Source: Candidatus Delongbacteria bacterium
GTDB lineage: Bacteria; UBA4055
Assembly (NCBI GenBank): GCA_028702975.1
Contig: JAQVNT010000139.1
Coordinates: 1-5,041, forward strand
Direction of reading: 5' to 3'
DNA length: 5,041 bases
A model generated the notes under the pieces. That model was not told the origin of the DNA. It ran no database searches and saw only the letters and a program-made list of their open reading frames with translations. Numbering within the stretch: the first letter of the stretch is position 1; the number at the start of each line of letters is the position of its first letter. Below are positions 1 through 5,041 of this stretch, piece by piece. The translations under genes were made by a program, and so were the position numbers.

Positions 1-875
1 GAGTGATCACGCTCGCTGGCGGAGAGAGATGCAAGAACTTAAGAACTATCGATAAAATATATTCAGAACTTATACAGTTCGGGTGCGACAGGAAGAGCGT
101 GATCGTTGCTGTCGGCGGCGGGGTCGTGTGCGACACCGCCGGATTCGCGGCGGCCACCTTCAAGCGCGGAACGGGACTCGTCCTCGTTCCGACGACACTA
201 CTGGCTCAGGCTGATGCGGCGGTCGGCGGCAAGAACGGGGTCAATGTAATGAGGTTCAAGAATCTCGCCGGTACTTTCAGGCAGCCGGACAGGATAATTA
301 TCGACACAGCTTTCTTACGCACGCTGGATGAGAAAAATTTCAACAACGGTACCGCCGAGATAATCAAGACCGCCGCGATATATGACAGCGCGTTCTTCGG
401 CCGGCTGGAGAATAAAATATTGTCCGAAATGCCCGAAAATAAGCTCAAAGCCATAATTAAGAAGACTGTAAGCATAAAGAACTATATCGTAAAAGACGAC
501 TTTGAAGAGAAGGGTATGAGGAAGATACTTAATTTCGGGCATACCATCGGCCACGCGCTGGAATTGAACCAGAGGCACCTACACCACGGAGAAGCCATAT
601 CCGTAGGCATGGCCGCAGCTTGCGCAATGTCGCAGAAGCTGACCGGGCTTTCTGAAAAGGACGCACAAAGGTTGATCGACCTGCTCAGGCTCAACCGGCT
701 GCCCGTCAGGATATCCAGGCTCGTCTCAACAAAAAAACTTCTTGAATCTGTAGTTCAGGACAAGAAAAAATCAGGCGGATCGGTCGATCTGATCCTGTTA
801 AAAAACATCGGGTATCCCGTAATAAGAAAGACCGCTTTAAATGATATCGAAGGCCTGATAAATGATATTCGTTAG
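1..875 (+). CDS. aroB: 3-dehydroquinate synthase, 5'-truncated by window edge
   Basis: Converts DAHP to 3-dehydroquinate, the second step of the shikimate pathway; a cytosolic NAD- and metal-dependent enzyme. About 290 residues are visible (numbered from the GTG at position 3) against a usual 340-370, so some 60-70 N-terminal residues lie before the window and that GTG is probably not the start. Visible family signatures are the NAD-binding glycine stretch GGGVVCDTAGF (residues 38-48), PTTLLAQADAAVGGKNGVN (63-81), and the metal-ligand regions around E119 (GTAEIIK), H180 (NFGHTIGH) and H195 (HHGEA). All three expected metal ligands are present. The GGKNG variant replaces the commoner GGKTG; I recall GGKNG from some other AroB subgroups, so it is unlikely to be a defect. 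The 3' end overlaps aroD by 14 bases, which points to one operon and coupled translation. Identification is very secure; the true start cannot be seen. Confidence 0.96.
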   Translation, partial: VITLAGGERCKNLRTIDKIYSELIQFGCDRKSVIVAVGGGVVCDTAGFAAATFKRGTGLVLVPTTLLAQADAAVGGKNGVNVMRFKNLAGTFRQPDRIIIDTAFLRTLDEKNFNNGTAEIIKTAAIYDSAFFGRLENKILSEMPENKLKAIIKKTVSIKNYIVKDDFEEKGMRKILNFGHTIGHALELNQRHLHHGEAISVGMAAACAMSQKLTGLSEKDAQRLIDLLRLNRLPVRISRLVSTKKLLESVVQDKKKSGGSVDLILLKNIGYPVIRKTALNDIEGLINDIR

Positions 876-1503
876 CATCTCCGATCCTCAAATTGATAAA
901 TGCATTGAACTTGTAGAAAAATACAAAAATGTCGAACTCCGCCTTGATCTTATTAAGCCGGAATATGACGATATCGGACTTATGATCTCAAAAGCCGAAA
1001 GTACGATATGCACATACAGAGATATTTCCGATCCGCAGAAAGCTTACGACTACACGATAAGATCACTCGAACTTGGAGCTGACATCGTTGACTACAGTCT
1101 CGACAATACACCGGATATGATAAGGCAGGTAGTCGCGGCAGCAAGAAAGAACGGAAAGATGGTCATGCTCTCATACCACAATTTTGAGGCCGTTCCTGAT
1201 CCTGAAATGCGTGCCGGTCTGATCTCTGAGGCTGAAGAATACAGTCCCGATCTTATTAAATTTGCCGTTGTTGTCAGCAACGAAGAAGAAGCAGAGAGAA
1301 TTCTGGAACTTATGAGGCAGAAGGACAATGTGATCCCAGTAACTATGGGCGAGACCGGCAAAAAAGGAAGGCTGAAGGCTTATTTTTACGGTTGTCCTGT
1401 CGTTTATGCCTATCCTGACGGGGAAAAGCCCACCGCGCCGGGTCAGCTGCCGTACTCCGACTATAAAGATATGGATAAGATAATCGGAATTATTTACCGT
1501 TAG
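862..1503 (+). CDS. aroD: Type I 3-dehydroquinate dehydratase
   Basis: Dehydrates 3-dehydroquinate to 3-dehydroshikimate through a Schiff-base lysine, the step right after AroB. The protein has 213 residues, slightly shorter than the usual 220-250, and should be a single TIM barrel. Seen in order: VELRLD with E25, TYRD with substrate Arg R53, SYHNF with catalytic His H106, DLIKFAV with Schiff-base Lys K133, the MGETGKKGR phosphate/carboxylate-loop region with R170, and APGQ with Q195. The position I align with the Salmonella/E. coli Glu86 is Asp (D57), and the usual EGG that follows is absent. The ATG at 862 is chosen because GAAGG (849-853) lies 8 bases upstream and the protein then begins directly at the first barrel strand. 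It overlaps the aroB end, so the two are surely cotranscribed. Its stop overlaps the stop of the convergent dut gene. Type I identity is secure; normal activity is inferred from the retained His/Lys pair. Confidence 0.94.
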   Translation: MIFVSISDPQIDKCIELVEKYKNVELRLDLIKPEYDDIGLMISKAESTICTYRDISDPQKAYDYTIRSLELGADIVDYSLDNTPDMIRQVVAAARKNGKMVMLSYHNFEAVPDPEMRAGLISEAEEYSPDLIKFAVVVSNEEEAERILELMRQKDNVIPVTMGETGKKGRLKAYFYGCPVVYAYPDGEKPTAPGQLPYSDYKDMDKIIGIIYR

Positions 1504-1931
1504 ATCCCGGTCGAACCGAAGCCGCCGTCTCCTCTGCGCGTATCACTAAGCTCATCAACCTCTTCTATCTGCGCTCTGATCACCGGAGCTATGATCATTT
1601 GTGCGATCTTCATCCCCGGAGTAACAGTAAAATCCTCTTTTGAATGGTTGATGAGTATGACGCCGACCTCGCCCCTGTAGCCTTCATCAATAGTGCCCGG
1701 CGTGTTTAGAACGGTAACTCCGTTCTTTATTGCGAGCCCGCTTCTCGGTCTCACCTGTGCCTCCGTATTCTCCGGCAGCTCAATTTTGATCCCCGTACCG
1801 ATCAGAGCGAATTCACCGGGCTTTAAAGTTTTTTCGACGGCCGAGAACATGTCCATTCCTGCGTCCCCCGGATGCGCGTACTCGGGCAGTCTTGCATACT
1901 CTGATATTCTTTTGATCTTGATATTGTGCAT
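1500..1931 (-). CDS. dut: Deoxyuridine 5'-triphosphate nucleotidohydrolase (dUTPase)
   Basis: Hydrolyses dUTP to dUMP and pyrophosphate, keeping uracil out of DNA and supplying dUMP for thymidylate synthesis. The 143 residues match the usual size of the homotrimeric all-beta dUTPase. All five family motifs are visible in order: DAGMD near the N-terminus, RPRSGLA, the uracil-binding and catalytic loop GTIDEGYRGEVGV, GMKIAQMIIAP, and the glycine-rich C-terminal arm RGDGGFGSTG that closes on the nucleotide. It starts directly after the stop codon of the upstream Fur-family gene, with no bases between them. A GG-containing AAGG site at 1939-1942 lies 7 bases before the ATG, inside the end of that gene, so the two are almost certainly cotranscribed. 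Its 3' end shares 3 bases with the end of aroD on the other strand. No motif residue looks damaged. Confidence 0.97.
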   Translation of the reverse strand: MHNIKIKRISEYARLPEYAHPGDAGMDMFSAVEKTLKPGEFALIGTGIKIELPENTEAQVRPRSGLAIKNGVTVLNTPGTIDEGYRGEVGVILINHSKEDFTVTPGMKIAQMIIAPVIRAQIEEVDELSDTRRGDGGFGSTGI

Positions 1932-2396
1932 TTATTTTCCTTTTTTACATTCGGGGCATATTCCGAAGACCTCGAACCGGTAGTCAGTCATTTCGTACCC
2001 GTTTTCCGAAGCGATCTTTTTTGCGACATTATTGAATGAACCTTTATCGAACTCTATGAATCTGCCGCACTTTCTGCATATAAGATGGTGGTGGAATTTT
2101 TTTTCGCTGTCAGTCAGCTCGTAATGAAAATGGTTCTCGCCGAATTTTGATTTCCTGAGTATTCCGATCTCGGTGAAAAGATTGAAATTCCTGAAAACCG
2201 AAGCCCTCGATACTCCAAGTTCTTTTTTCACGATCATGAATGCCACCGTATCGGCTTCAAAATGCTGAGGCAGACCGTTAGAAGGGTCGCAGAGAAATGT
2301 GAGAAGTTTGTCCCTAGGTGAGGAATTCCTGAGCCCTTTTTCTTTCAGAAATCGGTCGAGTATTCTTTTATAATATTCCAGATCGGCATTTTTCAT
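1932..2396 (-). CDS. Fur-family metal- or redox-responsive transcription regulator
   Basis: A 154-residue homodimeric DNA-binding repressor of the Fur/Zur/PerR superfamily. The winged helix occupies roughly residues 20-95, with GVSRASVFRNFNLF (61-74) at the recognition helix. The C-terminal dimerisation and metal domain begins at HHHLICRKCG (102-111). The structural zinc site C107/C110 plus C147/C150 is intact. Candidate regulatory ligands are H45, E93 and H102-H104. E93 replaces the Asp that PerR has in the FDF-type motif, which leans toward Fur or Zur rather than PerR, but the sensed metal cannot be told from sequence. The recognition helix is unusual: most relatives read (A)TVYR-TL, whereas this one has SVFR-NF, losing the conserved Tyr. 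The ribosome site is poor, with AGG only 2 bases before the ATG and no better in-frame start nearby. It is cotranscribed with dut and divergent from radC across a region with a perfect palindrome, so autoregulation is plausible. Confidence 0.9.
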   Translation of the reverse strand: MKNADLEYYKRILDRFLKEKGLRNSSPRDKLLTFLCDPSNGLPQHFEADTVAFMIVKKELGVSRASVFRNFNLFTEIGILRKSKFGENHFHYELTDSEKKFHHHLICRKCGRFIEFDKGSFNNVAKKIASENGYEMTDYRFEVFGICPECKKGK

Positions 2397-2441
2397 GACC
2401 TAAATGAATAAAATAGTTGAAAAAAAATCAAGTTTTTTCTT

Positions 2442-2464
2442 GGCGTGTCACGATTTGACACGCC
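2442..2464. promoter_or_regulatory. Perfect 23-bp palindrome, candidate operator
   Basis: The left arm GGCGTGTCA (2442-2450) and right arm TGACACGCC (2456-2464) are exact inverted repeats separated by CGATT. There is no T-run after it on either strand (plus strand continues with TCTGGTG, minus strand with AAGAAAAAAC), so it does not look like an intrinsic terminator. Each arm carries a -35-like hexamer facing outward (TTGACA toward radC, GTGACA toward the Fur-like gene). A dimeric regulator bound here could cover both promoters. The arms are GC-rich and do not resemble the AT-rich Fur, PerR or Zur boxes. The neighbouring Fur-family protein is the obvious candidate binder, by inference only. 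Confidence 0.6.
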
Positions 2465-2502
2465 TCTGGTGTTATTTTACCGTCGGAAGTAAAAATTTAA
2501 GT

Positions 2503-2506
2503 GGAG
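2503..2506 (+). promoter_or_regulatory. Ribosome binding site of radC
   Basis: GGAG within GTGGAGAAAG lies 8 bases before the ATG at 2515 and 11 before the second ATG at 2518. The spacing favours the first Met. Confidence 0.7.
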
Positions 2507-2514
2507 AAAGTTAA

Positions 2515-3204
2515 ATGATGCAGGTGTCGGATTACATTGCGAAAAAATACGGAAGAACAGAGTTCCCGAGGGAGGAGCTGATAAACGGAAGGATAGACGA
2601 TCTGGGAATGTCGGATCTTCTGGCCGTGATAATAGGAACAGGTTCGAAACACGAAAGCGTTTTTGCCTTATCTGAAAGAATAATAAGAGAATACGGATCA
2701 AAAAGTATTTCCGAGACAAAAGATCCTAACCAGATAAGCAGCGTAATGAGAATAAGCCCGTACAAAGCCGCGAAGATCGTTGCCGCGTTCGAACTCGGGA
2801 GGAGATTTTACGGAACGGGCGGAAGAAAAAAGGTGATCATCAGAGGACCTGAGGATATATATGAATACGCGAAGGACATGAAAACGCTGGTCAAGGAGCA
2901 TTTCAGAGGAATTTACCTTAATTCAAAGAACTGCATAATTCATGACGAGAACATAAGCGTCGGCAGCCTGACCGGGACGCTCGTTCATCCGAGAGAAGTA
3001 TTCAAGTCAGCCATAGAATGCGCTGCAGGATCAATCATAGTGGTACACAACCATCCTTCCGGGGAGTTTGAACCTTCGGAACATGACGACGGGATAACAA
3101 GAATGCTCAAAGAAGCCGGAGATATACTTCAGATACCTCTGGTGGACCATGTAATAATAGCAGAGAACGGATATTACAGCTATAATAAGGAGAGAAAGGT
3201 ATGA
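2515..3204 (+). CDS. radC: RadC-family JAB/MPN+ domain protein
   Basis: A 229-residue member of the RadC (UPF0758) family. The family has a putative zinc-metalloprotease-like JAMM fold; the cellular role is unsettled, and the old link with DNA repair in E. coli is doubted, although RadC homologues are often tied to DNA recombination or uptake contexts. The N-terminal helix-hairpin-helix-like part (about 25-100) includes DLGMSDLLAVIIGTGS and an AAKIVAAFELGRR segment. The C-terminal JAB domain (about 107-225) has the complete JAMM signature: E128, then H178-N-H180-P-S-G, then S188 and D191. All metal ligands are therefore kept. The usual size is about 220-230 residues, so the gene is complete. 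A purine-rich ribosome site supports the ATG at 2515. Its stop overlaps the start of the next gene (ATGA), indicating translational coupling. Family identification is very secure; function is not. Confidence 0.95.
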   Translation: MMQVSDYIAKKYGRTEFPREELINGRIDDLGMSDLLAVIIGTGSKHESVFALSERIIREYGSKSISETKDPNQISSVMRISPYKAAKIVAAFELGRRFYGTGGRKKVIIRGPEDIYEYAKDMKTLVKEHFRGIYLNSKNCIIHDENISVGSLTGTLVHPREVFKSAIECAAGSIIVVHNHPSGEFEPSEHDDGITRMLKEAGDILQIPLVDHVIIAENGYYSYNKERKV

Positions 3205-3449
3205 AAGACCATGTACAGTTCGGACAGAAAGGCAGCTGTTTTTCGGCTGAATGTTACGAGATAAACGCTGAGACATACGGCGAGGTAAAAGAATTCTGTA
3301 AGCTTAAAGTATTTTCAGGATACCCGCCGGAATACAGCATAATCATCAGCGCAAAGGATGAGATCAGGTATCTTACGATCGGAGGGATTATCGGCAATAT
3401 ATTTCCGGTCAAAAGCAGACAGAATTTCGGTTATCAGCTCGAATTTTAA
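3201..3449 (+). CDS. Unrecognised 82-residue protein coupled to radC
   Basis: I do not recognise a family. The gene is well supported as real: the ATG overlaps the radC stop as ATGA, a strong site AAGGAG (3187-3192) sits 8 bases upstream, and codon choice resembles the neighbouring genes. The protein is soluble-looking, with no signal peptide and no clear membrane helix. It has three cysteines (C13, C18, C33), a central YPPEYSIIIS segment (41-50) and a glycine/isoleucine stretch LTIGGIIGNIFPV (58-70) that could form beta strands. The alternating hydrophobic pattern suggests a small alpha/beta or beta-rich domain. Its position implies production in step with RadC, perhaps as a partner or as an independent small protein sharing the transcript. 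No terminator is apparent after it; the next promoter begins 3 bases past its stop. Confidence 0.78.
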   Translation: MKDHVQFGQKGSCFSAECYEINAETYGEVKEFCKLKVFSGYPPEYSIIISAKDEIRYLTIGGIIGNIFPVKSRQNFGYQLEF

Positions 3450-3451
3450 GT

Positions 3452-3480
3452 TTGACAAAAGGGACTTTTCAGCTTATAAT
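3452..3480 (+). promoter_or_regulatory. Consensus sigma-70/sigma-A promoter for the ferritin-like gene
   Basis: An exact -35 TTGACA (3452-3457) and an exact -10 TATAAT (3475-3480) are separated by the ideal 17 bases. Transcription would start near 3487, giving a leader of about 45 bases before the ATG at 3532. It begins only 3 bases after the stop of the preceding gene, in the same direction, and starts a new unit. Such an exact match implies strong vegetative expression unless a repressor acts here. Confidence 0.88.
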
Positions 3481-3521
3481 TGGAATACGGAAAAACCGGA
3501 GATGACCAATTAATAACTTTT

Positions 3522-3526
3522 GGAGG
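3522..3526 (+). promoter_or_regulatory. Ribosome binding site that fixes the ferritin-like gene start
   Basis: GGAGG lies 5 bases before the ATG at 3532 and 11 before the ATG at 3538. An in-frame TTG at 3520 would place this site inside the coding region, so 3532 is the best start. Confidence 0.85.
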
Positions 3527-3531
3527 AAAAC

Positions 3532-3987
3532 ATGAACATGTCCCAGTACAAAGCTATCGTTGAGATCGCTGTCGGAAATGAGGAGGAAGCTTACGAATTT
3601 TACAAAAATGCCGCACAGAAAACAAAAGATCCGAGCCTGATATCGATCTTCAATGAGCTGGCAAAAGAAGAACTCAAACACAAGGCTCTTCTTCAGGGAT
3701 ATCTCAACGACGATTTCAACGGAATGGTTTTTAAGGAAGGTCCGGATTACAAGATAGCCGAATCACTTCCGCTACCTCAACTTACATCCGACATGAAATT
3801 CACCGATGCGATAGTCCTTGCGATGAAGAAAGAGCAGCAGGCAATGGAAATGTATCAGAGTTTCGCGGACGCCAGTGCCGATCAGAATCAGAAAAATATG
3901 TTCCTAGAGCTTTCAACAATGGAGAAGGGCCATAAGGCAAGACTTGAAGACATTTATAATGATACAGCTTTCGTAGAAGCCTGGTAG
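3532..3987 (+). CDS. Rubrerythrin-type ferritin-like diiron protein
   Basis: A 151-residue four-helix-bundle protein of the rubrerythrin/ferritin-like superfamily, acting in the cytosol. Family members bind a non-heme diiron centre and commonly reduce hydrogen peroxide or otherwise handle oxidative stress in anaerobes. The expected ligand pattern is visible twice: helix 1 NEEEAYEFY (16-24), helix 2 EELKHK with E47 and H50, helix 3 MKKEQQAMEMY with E101, and helix 4 MEKGHK with E131 and H134. A loop of about 30 residues joins the two helix pairs. There is no C-terminal rubredoxin domain with CxxC pairs (no cysteine at all), so it would need an outside electron donor; it is a ferritin-like-domain-only member rather than a classical two-domain rubrerythrin. 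It is expressed from a consensus promoter and followed after 3 bases by the MBL/rhodanese gene, suggesting a shared redox or sulfur role. The substrate is uncertain. Confidence 0.88.
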   Translation: MNMSQYKAIVEIAVGNEEEAYEFYKNAAQKTKDPSLISIFNELAKEELKHKALLQGYLNDDFNGMVFKEGPDYKIAESLPLPQLTSDMKFTDAIVLAMKKEQQAMEMYQSFADASADQNQKNMFLELSTMEKGHKARLEDIYNDTAFVEAW

Positions 3988-3990
3988 AAA

Positions 3991-5041
3991 ATGATAGTAA
4001 AGCACTTTTTCGTAAAGAAGATCGCTCACAGTTCCTATATGCTCTTAGGCAAAAATTCCGCGGTGGTGATCGATCCGTCGAGAGATGTAGGTGAATATAT
4101 AAAAGAGGCCGAAGATTACGGTGTGAAAATTACGCACATACTACTGACGCATCTCCATGCGGATTTTATATCGGGTCACGTTGAACTGTCGAATAGGACG
4201 GGAGCAAAAATACATGCGCCGGAAAAAGCTGAGTGCAAGTTCGTTCATACCTCTTTAAAAGAAAATGATGAACTTATGATCGAGGATGTCCGAGTGAAAA
4301 TTCTGGAAACTCCCGGCCATATTCCTGAGCATATCTCATATGTAATGTCGGACACTGCGAGGGGGAAAGAGCCGTTCGGAGTGTTTTGCGGCGATACGCT
4401 GTTCGTTGGAGATGTAGGCAGACCGGACCTTTTTCCGGGCCTTGCAAAAGAACTGGCGGGAATGTTGTACGACAGTCTTTTTGAAAAGCTCCTGAAGCTT
4501 CCCGACTTTTGCGAGGTCTATCCTGCGCACGGCGCCGGTTCACTCTGCGGGCGGGCGATGGGTGCTAAATGGAGGACCACGATAGGATATGAAAAAAAGT
4601 ATAACGGCGCACTTCAGATAAAGAACAAAAAAGAGTTCATCAAGTCGCTCACGACCGGTATGCCGCCCGCACCCGACCATTTCGGGAGATGTTCGGATAT
4701 CAATAGAAAGGGACCTGCTCTTTTACGGTCGCTTCCTGTGATAAACAGTCTCGATCCGTCAGAATTCTTCGAAAGATCTAAGTCAAAGAATGTGCTTGTT
4801 CTCGACACGAGGACATATAACGCCTTCGGCGGTCAGCACATACCCGGAGCACTGAACATCGACCTGGGCGGAAATTTTCCGACCTTCGCCGGATGGGTAG
4901 TTCCGCCTTCAAAAGAAATAATTCTGGTGATAGACAGTCACGAAGCGCCTTTAGAGATCGTAAAATGGCTCAACAGGGTCGGGATCGACAATGTAACGGG
5001 ATATCTGGCAGGCGGAATGTTCGAATGGGCAAAATCAGGTT
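3991..5041 (+). CDS. Persulfide dioxygenase-like MBL-fold/rhodanese protein, 3'-truncated
   Basis: An open frame of 350 codons with no stop runs to the window edge. Residues 1 to about 210 form a glyoxalase-II/ETHE1-type metallo-beta-lactamase domain: THLHADFISGH (53-63), ETPGHIPEH with H110, CGDTLFVGD with D135, and YPAHGAGSLCG with H180. These match the PDO/CstB class, in which Phe replaces the last His of HxHxDH; the mononuclear iron ligands (H54, H110, D135 by family analogy) are kept. Residues about 225-240 (PPAPDHFGRCSDINRKGP) are the typical linker. A rhodanese domain follows (about 253-350: LDTRTYNAFGGQHIPGALNI, YLAGGMFEW), but its active-site loop reads VIDSHEAP, with no Cys. By family knowledge a second, active rhodanese domain often comes next and would lie beyond the window. 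The likely role is oxidation or transfer of persulfide sulfur from glutathione, CoA or similar thiols. The start at 3991 lacks a clear ribosome site, so coupling to the upstream gene is likely. Confidence 0.9.
   Translation, partial: MIVKHFFVKKIAHSSYMLLGKNSAVVIDPSRDVGEYIKEAEDYGVKITHILLTHLHADFISGHVELSNRTGAKIHAPEKAECKFVHTSLKENDELMIEDVRVKILETPGHIPEHISYVMSDTARGKEPFGVFCGDTLFVGDVGRPDLFPGLAKELAGMLYDSLFEKLLKLPDFCEVYPAHGAGSLCGRAMGAKWRTTIGYEKKYNGALQIKNKKEFIKSLTTGMPPAPDHFGRCSDINRKGPALLRSLPVINSLDPSEFFERSKSKNVLVLDTRTYNAFGGQHIPGALNIDLGGNFPTFAGWVVPPSKEIILVIDSHEAPLEIVKWLNRVGIDNVTGYLAGGMFEWAKSG

Larger units (their letters stand above)
2397..2514. promoter_or_regulatory. Divergent intergenic region between the fur-like gene and radC
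   Basis: These 118 bases must contain the promoters for the Fur-like/dut unit (minus) and radC (plus). An A/T-rich tract, with runs of A and T, lies on the side of the Fur-like gene (about 2401-2440), then comes the palindrome at 2442-2464, then the radC leader. On the plus strand an exact TTGACA (2455-2460) overlaps the right arm of the palindrome; 17 bases later TACCGT (2478-2483) is a poor -10. On the minus strand the other arm gives GTGACA, again without a good -10. The exact start points therefore cannot be fixed by eye. Confidence 0.55.

Noticed and set aside
2442..2475. Palindrome as a bidirectional intrinsic terminator
   Set aside because: No T-run follows the stem on either strand, and it lies between divergent gene starts where no terminator is expected.
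3181..3186. Exact TATAAT near the end of radC, as an internal promoter for the 82-residue gene
   Set aside because: The hexamer 17 bases upstream is TAGCAG, no -35 match; the bases simply encode radC residues, and the gene is already coupled by ATGA.
3457..3469. Small dyad AAAAG-GGA-CTTTT in the promoter spacer, possibly a terminator or operator
   Set aside because: Five A/T-rich pairs with a 3-base loop are too weak, there is no following T-run, and it could arise by chance.
3475..3489. TTATAAT overlapping the -10 of the ferritin-like gene, resembling a PerR half-site
   Set aside because: Only the first half matches; the second half keeps about 3 of 7 consensus bases, and the match is explained by the -10 itself.
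3520..3531. TTG start giving a 155-residue ferritin-like protein
   Set aside because: It would bury the GGAGG ribosome site inside the coding region and adds residues that are only a translation of that site; ATG at 3532 is better placed.
4274..4808. Minus-strand open frames opposite the MBL/rhodanese gene
   Set aside because: The plus frame encodes a continuous, clearly recognisable MBL/rhodanese protein; the opposite frames show no family features.

Overview
The window is an ordinary, densely packed piece of bacterial chromosome. It holds eight protein genes on both strands, almost no spare sequence, and no RNA genes, insertion sequences or CRISPR repeats that I can see. Base composition is moderate (judged by eye), Ile ATA and Arg AGA/AGG codons are frequent, and Shine-Dalgarno sites are mostly purine-rich. 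Together with a rubrerythrin-type ferritin and a CstB-like metallo-beta-lactamase/rhodanese protein, this fits a (facultatively) anaerobic bacterium, perhaps a clostridial Firmicute. That placement is an inference of low confidence.

Layout. Positions 1-1503 (+) carry two overlapping shikimate-pathway genes: the 3' part of aroB (3-dehydroquinate synthase) and a complete aroD (type I 3-dehydroquinate dehydratase), which catalyse consecutive steps. Their unit meets, tail to tail with overlapping stop codons, a two-gene minus-strand unit at 1500-2396: a Fur-family metalloregulator followed directly by dut (dUTPase). From a 118-base divergent intergenic region, which contains a perfect 9+9 bp palindrome, radC reads in the plus direction and is coupled by an ATGA overlap to an unrecognised 82-residue protein (2515-3449). 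After an 82-base gap with an exact consensus vegetative promoter (TTGACA-17-TATAAT) comes a second plus-strand unit at 3532-5041: a small ferritin-like/rubrerythrin-domain protein, then, 3 bases later, a persulfide-dioxygenase-like MBL-fold protein with a degenerate rhodanese domain. That last gene runs off the right edge of the window.

How the genes work together. aroB-aroD is a biosynthetic pair. The ferritin/MBL-rhodanese pair looks like a redox or sulfane-sulfur defence module driven by a strong promoter. The Fur-like regulator has an atypical recognition helix and sits beside a palindrome that resembles no Fur box known to me, so local autoregulation, possibly also of radC, is the most testable idea. 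I see no clearly new multi-gene system. The least described parts are the 82-residue RadC-coupled protein, the palindrome, and the ferritin/MBL-rhodanese pairing.
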